This document shows positions 4,414-7,525 of a stretch of DNA of 7,525 bases, piece after piece. The notes under the pieces are model-generated. The model saw nothing but the letters and a program-made list of their open reading frames with translations, made no database searches and was not told the DNA's origin. The first letter of the stretch is position 1, and every line of letters starts with the position of its first letter. Location of the stretch: the NCBI GenBank assembly GCA_027325475.1, contig DAIEFO010000105.1, forward strand, positions 1-7,525. The letters run 5' to 3'. Source of the stretch: Desulfobacteraceae bacterium (GTDB lineage: Bacteria > Desulfobacterota > Desulfobacteria > Desulfobacterales > Desulfatirhabdiaceae). Position numbers and translations under genes: made by a program.

Positions 4414-6924
4414 ATGAAAAAGCAAACGGATTCTGTTGTAAAACGATCTCTGTTTTCATGGGTTCTGCCAGGAAATGTTCATCTTCAAATTCTGCTGGTG
4501 GCACTGATCACACTGACTGTCTTCGCACGAGTGCTGCCGCTGGAAATGCAGAAACGGATTGTGAACCAGGCGATTTCGCTGAGAAGGCTGGATCTCCTTT
4601 TGTACTATTGTGGCATTTACCTGGTATCCGTTCTGCTGGCCAGTGGTCTGAAATATATCATAGCCATGCTTCAGACCCGCATATCTGAAAATGTTCTGGC
4701 AAACATGCGCAAGGATTTGTTTGCGCATATTCTGACCCTGCCTCTGAACTTCTATCGAAAGGCCCAGCCGGGACTGGTGGTGTCAGCGCTGGTGACGGAG
4801 CTGACATCCGCCGGCGCCTTTGTCGGTCTGGCCATTTCATCTCCGACCATTAATATCCTGACACTGCTGGCGTTCGCCGGTTATCTGATATATCTGAACC
4901 CGCTTCTGGCGGTTATTTCGCTCGGGATGTATCCGGTTATTCTGATCATCATTCCGATACTTCAGAAAAAAGCCAACATCGCCAACAAAAAGCGGGTGGA
5001 CAGCACGCGTGTCATTTCCAGTCTCATCGGAGAAGCGATATCCGGAATCCATGAAATTCAGGGCAATGGTACATTCCGGATGGAAAACGGACGTTTTGGA
5101 AAAATTGTGGACCAGATGCGTCGGATACGGATCGGCTGGACGCTGTATAAGCAAGGGGTAAAGGTTACCAACAATTTCTTCGTCAGTCTGGGGCCTTTTG
5201 TGATCTTTATCCTCGGAGGCTATCTGGCCATGCATGGAAAACTCGAACTGGGTGCCATGGTGGCTTTTTTATCCGCGCAGGAAAAACTGTATGATCCCTG
5301 GAAAGAACTGATCGATTTTTATCAGGTTTACATGGATGCTGTGGTCAGTTACAAACGCACCATGGAGTATTTTGACGTTCCGGCGGAATTTGCCATAGCG
5401 CCAGAGGACCGGGATGCTTATCAGCTCGAACCCAGTATCGATATCAAAGATCTGTCCTATTTCACCGATACCGGCATTCAATTGCTGGATAACATCAATA
5501 TGAATCTGAAGACTGGTGAATCTTTGGCTCTGGTCGGCTTCTCGGGGAGCGGTAAAAGCACATTGGCGCTTTGTATCGGCCAGCTTTACAAATACTCGAG
5601 CGGCCACGTTCTGCTGGGAAACAAAGAAGTCAGTGAGCTGACCAAAAAAGATATGGTGTATAACATGGGTTTTGTTTCTCAAAGCCCTTTTATTTTTTCC
5701 GGTTCCATTGAAGAAAATCTGATGTATTCGTGTGCGGCAATGTATGACAGCGAAGACAGTACCGCAGAGGTTCCGTCTCTGGATGACAAGATTGCGGTAC
5801 TGCATCAGACAGGGCTTTTTGCGGATGTACTCCGATTCGGACTCAATGCGATCCTGGATAAAACGCAGCAGGAGCATCTGGCGGGCCAGGTAGTGCGTGT
5901 TCGAGAGAATTTTCATCGGGAATATGGCGAAAGGCTGGCGGATTATGTAGAATTTTTCGATGAAAACAAGTACCTGCGCTATTCGAACGTCGCTGAAAAT
6001 TTGTTTTTAGGCGCTCCGAACGACCCTGCTTTTTCAGAAAATCAATTACCGCAGAATTCCTATTTTTTGGAGCTGTTGGGAAAAGCGGATCTGATGATGC
6101 CGCTTTTGAGTCTGGGAGCAGAACTTTTAAAACAAACCACGGATGTATTGGGCAATTTGGCTCCTGATCCGGTTTTTTTTCAGCAAAGTCCGATTGTTCT
6201 CGAAGAATGGGATGACGCCAGGCTCCTGGTTGAACGGTTGCGGCGGACCAAGCTGATGCAGTTGTCCGATGAGGACAGGCATTTTTTGCTGAAAATTGCG
6301 CTCCGGTTTACACCCGGCCGACATACCCTGGTAGCGATTCCCGGCATTCTCAAAGATCTGATCCTGGAAGCAAGGGCGTTGATCCGGGAGAGTATTGGTA
6401 AGGATATGCCATCAGCGTTTTCTTTTTATCAGCTTTCCGATTACATTTACTCCCAGACAATCATGAACAATATCCTGTTCGGACAAACCAAAACATCCAA
6501 TCCCAAGGCGCTGGATATGATCGATCAGAGCATCATCCAGTTGATTATTGAAGAAGATTTCCTTGAAACCATCGTTGATATCGGGATGCAGTTTCAGGTT
6601 GGCAGCAAGGGGGATAAACTTTCCGGTGGCCAGCGCCAAAAACTGGCCATTGCCCGGACATTTCTCAAATCGCCCCGGATCATGATTATGGACGAAGCCA
6701 CATCCGCCCTGGACAACAAGTCTCAGACACGTATTCAAAACCTTCTGGAAACGCGCTGGAAAGGAAAGTCCACACTGGTATCGGTGGTACACCGTCTGGA
6801 TATCATCAAAAATTATGACAAGGTGGCTGTCATGAAGGCGGGAAAAATCATCGAAACAGGGGCTTATCATGAACTCATTGACAAGAAAGGAGCCTTGTAT
6901 GAACTCGTCGGTGGAAAAAAGTGA
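4414..6924 (+). CDS. ABC exporter half-transporter (TMD-NBD fusion) with large insertion in the NBD
   Basis: This 836-residue protein is an ABC exporter subunit expected to work as a dimer in the inner membrane; the substrate is unknown. Residues 1-310 form the type-I exporter membrane domain, with hydrophobic segments near 24-42, 61-80, 147-160, 163-182 and 255-275. The nucleotide-binding domain follows: A-loop aromatic Tyr349/Phe350, Walker A GFSGSGKS (375-382), Q-loop Gln423, signature LSGGQ (736-740), Walker B IMIMDE (756-761) with catalytic Glu761, D-loop SALD (764-767) and H-loop His793. All catalytic motifs are intact, but Q-loop and signature are 313 residues apart instead of the usual 50-65, so the protein far exceeds the usual 570-600 residues. 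ATG 4414 has AGAGGGA (4398-4404) upstream and a stop in frame at 4363. It overlaps the next gene by 26 nt. Residue count and open frame give no sign of a frameshift. Confidence 0.9.
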   Translation: MKKQTDSVVKRSLFSWVLPGNVHLQILLVALITLTVFARVLPLEMQKRIVNQAISLRRLDLLLYYCGIYLVSVLLASGLKYIIAMLQTRISENVLANMRKDLFAHILTLPLNFYRKAQPGLVVSALVTELTSAGAFVGLAISSPTINILTLLAFAGYLIYLNPLLAVISLGMYPVILIIIPILQKKANIANKKRVDSTRVISSLIGEAISGIHEIQGNGTFRMENGRFGKIVDQMRRIRIGWTLYKQGVKVTNNFFVSLGPFVIFILGGYLAMHGKLELGAMVAFLSAQEKLYDPWKELIDFYQVYMDAVVSYKRTMEYFDVPAEFAIAPEDRDAYQLEPSIDIKDLSYFTDTGIQLLDNINMNLKTGESLALVGFSGSGKSTLALCIGQLYKYSSGHVLLGNKEVSELTKKDMVYNMGFVSQSPFIFSGSIEENLMYSCAAMYDSEDSTAEVPSLDDKIAVLHQTGLFADVLRFGLNAILDKTQQEHLAGQVVRVRENFHREYGERLADYVEFFDENKYLRYSNVAENLFLGAPNDPAFSENQLPQNSYFLELLGKADLMMPLLSLGAELLKQTTDVLGNLAPDPVFFQQSPIVLEEWDDARLLVERLRRTKLMQLSDEDRHFLLKIALRFTPGRHTLVAIPGILKDLILEARALIRESIGKDMPSAFSFYQLSDYIYSQTIMNNILFGQTKTSNPKALDMIDQSIIQLIIEEDFLETIVDIGMQFQVGSKGDKLSGGQRQKLAIARTFLKSPRIMIMDEATSALDNKSQTRIQNLLETRWKGKSTLVSVVHRLDIIKNYDKVAVMKAGKIIETGAYHELIDKKGALYELVGGKK
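5731..6423 (+). other. insertion inside the ABC nucleotide-binding domain
   Basis: This stretch encodes roughly residues 440-670 of the exporter, between Q-loop and signature, where ordinary ABC exporters have only the short helical subdomain. It is predominantly helical in appearance, charged, with no predicted membrane segment or recognised catalytic motif. A 20-residue segment around the Q-loop (residues 420-439, SGSIEENL core) has look-alikes at 514-533 (YSNVAENL core) and 671-690 (YSQTIMNNIL core), each followed by a similar leucine-rich helix. The exact borders are uncertain by some tens of residues, because the third copy may be the native one. The domain was not recognised as a named family. 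Confidence 0.7.
6886..6892 (+). promoter_or_regulatory. Shine-Dalgarno of the cNMP-fold gene, inside the exporter gene
   Basis: AAAGGAG lies 6 nt before ATG 6899 and within the exporter's last codons. It decides the start at 6899 over the ATG at 6869 and points to translational coupling. Confidence 0.75.
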
Positions 6925-7426
6925 ACCATGTCAGGTCTGTGAGTTTCAGGAAAATTTGAATATCCTCAGAGAGATATATTTTTTCTCTGTACTTCCCCTT
7001 GAAGTATTAAAGGTGTTTGCCTATTTGTGTACTCGCGAAAAATTTAAAACCGGAGATTACCTTTTTACGCAGGATGATGATGACGGACAGTCTTTCTTTT
7101 TTATTTCCGGCCAGGCGGAGTTGATCCGTACGGACAATGGCGTCGATGAAACCATCCGTACCTATAATGCCGGAGATTTTTCAGGCGCCTTGTCACTGCT
7201 GAGCAATACCCGAAGGTTATTTTCTTTAAAAGCCATATCGCCTGTGATCTGTTTGGTTTTAAGCCGCGAAAAATTCATTCACACCATGGATCAGCATCCT
7301 CAATATATGGGCAGTGTATTTCAGGCAATCATCGAAAAAATTCATGGCTGGGAGGAAATGTTTATTTCTGAACGTTCTGCGGGATGCAATGCATGCAGAC
7401 GGAAAATTGGGGTCAGTCTGATATAA
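6899..7426 (+). CDS. cyclic nucleotide-binding-fold (Crp-like sensor) protein without DNA-binding domain
   Basis: This 175-residue protein contains one cNMP-binding beta-roll (about residues 24-130): helix LPLEVLKVFAYLC, then FKTGDYLFTQDD, FFFISGQAEL, and the phosphate-binding-cassette region GDFSGALSLL (92-101) with Arg106. The canonical Glu of the cassette is Asp93, and RLFSLKA stands where R-T/S-A-x-V-x-A is usual, so nucleotide binding is uncertain. A short helical tail (136-158) follows, but no helix-turn-helix, so it is not a Crp/Fnr transcription factor. CxxC pairs lie at both ends (Cys11/Cys14 and Cys163/Cys166), suggesting metal binding or redox sensing. The start at 6899 is chosen for its strong Shine-Dalgarno site. 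It overlaps the exporter gene by 26 nt and precedes the STAS gene by 16 nt, so a role in controlling the exporter or a downstream switch is a reasonable inference. Confidence 0.85.
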   Translation: MNSSVEKSEPCQVCEFQENLNILREIYFFSVLPLEVLKVFAYLCTREKFKTGDYLFTQDDDDGQSFFFISGQAELIRTDNGVDETIRTYNAGDFSGALSLLSNTRRLFSLKAISPVICLVLSREKFIHTMDQHPQYMGSVFQAIIEKIHGWEEMFISERSAGCNACRRKIGVSLI

Positions 7427-7442
7427 TCGTTAAGGATCACGC

Positions 7443-7525
7443 ATGGATATTATCGAAACAACGCAGAATCACATAACGGTTTTCAGTATATCCGGAAGGC
7501 TTGACTCGAGCTCTTCCCAGGAATT
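7443..7525 (+). CDS. STAS-domain protein (anti-sigma factor antagonist-like), start only
   Basis: Only the first 27 codons are visible; the gene runs off the window. The product begins MDIIETTQNHITVFSISGRL and continues DSSSSQE, matching the first two strands and the G-R-L-D turn of STAS domains of the SpoIIAA/RsbV type. These proteins bind anti-sigma or related kinases and are switched by phosphorylation of a serine that would lie beyond the window. ATG 7443 is preceded by AAGGA (7432-7436) at 6 nt. It is 16 nt after the cNMP-fold gene on the same strand, so it belongs to the same operon. Because so little is visible, a STAS domain in a larger protein is also possible. Confidence 0.75.
   Translation, partial: MDIIETTQNHITVFSISGRLDSSSSQE

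Noticed and set aside
4170..4688. A 172-codon plus-strand frame starting before the exporter gene
   Set aside because: It has no Shine-Dalgarno site and its second half overlaps the exporter out of frame, where codon use clearly follows the exporter.
4414..6924. The exporter as two genes merged by a sequencing error or as a tandem two-NBD protein
   Set aside because: There is one Walker A, one LSGGQ and one Walker B, in the correct order in a single open frame, so it is one NBD with an insertion rather than two fused NBDs.

Overview
The window carries a protein quality-control cluster on the minus strand and, divergent from it, the start of a less familiar plus-strand operon. The order tRNA-Leu, tig, clpP, clpX, lon, moderate GC content, a strong sigma-54-like site and the ABC exporter / cNMP-fold / STAS neighbourhood suggest a Desulfobacterota (delta-proteobacterial) chromosome. 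That placement is inference from gene order and protein style; no 16S or other marker is present.

Minus strand, read right to left: a complete tRNA-Leu(UAG) with encoded CCA (4042-3958); trigger factor tig (about 3784-2444); a 196-nt gap with a good sigma-54 -24/-12 match; clpP (2247-1633, GTG start); clpX (1631-387), one base after the clpP stop with its Shine-Dalgarno inside clpP; and the first 104 codons of lon (314 to the window edge). Together these genes handle nascent-chain folding (trigger factor) and ATP-dependent proteolysis (ClpXP, Lon).

Between the two units lies a 371-nt stretch (4043-4413) with no convincing gene. It should hold the divergent promoters.

Plus strand: an 836-residue ABC exporter half-transporter (4414-6924); a 175-residue cNMP-binding-fold protein without a DNA-binding domain (6899-7426), overlapping the exporter by 26 nt; and, 16 nt on, the start of a STAS-domain protein (7443 to the edge). 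The spacing and Shine-Dalgarno sites argue for one operon. The exporter is the oddest object here: its single nucleotide-binding domain is split by about 230-250 extra residues between the Q-loop and the LSGGQ signature, and the extra part seems to hold two further degenerate copies of the segment that follows the Q-loop. With a cNMP-fold sensor-like protein carrying terminal CxxC pairs and a STAS switch protein, this could be a signal-gated export or partner-switching system. Its substrate and function cannot be read from the sequence.
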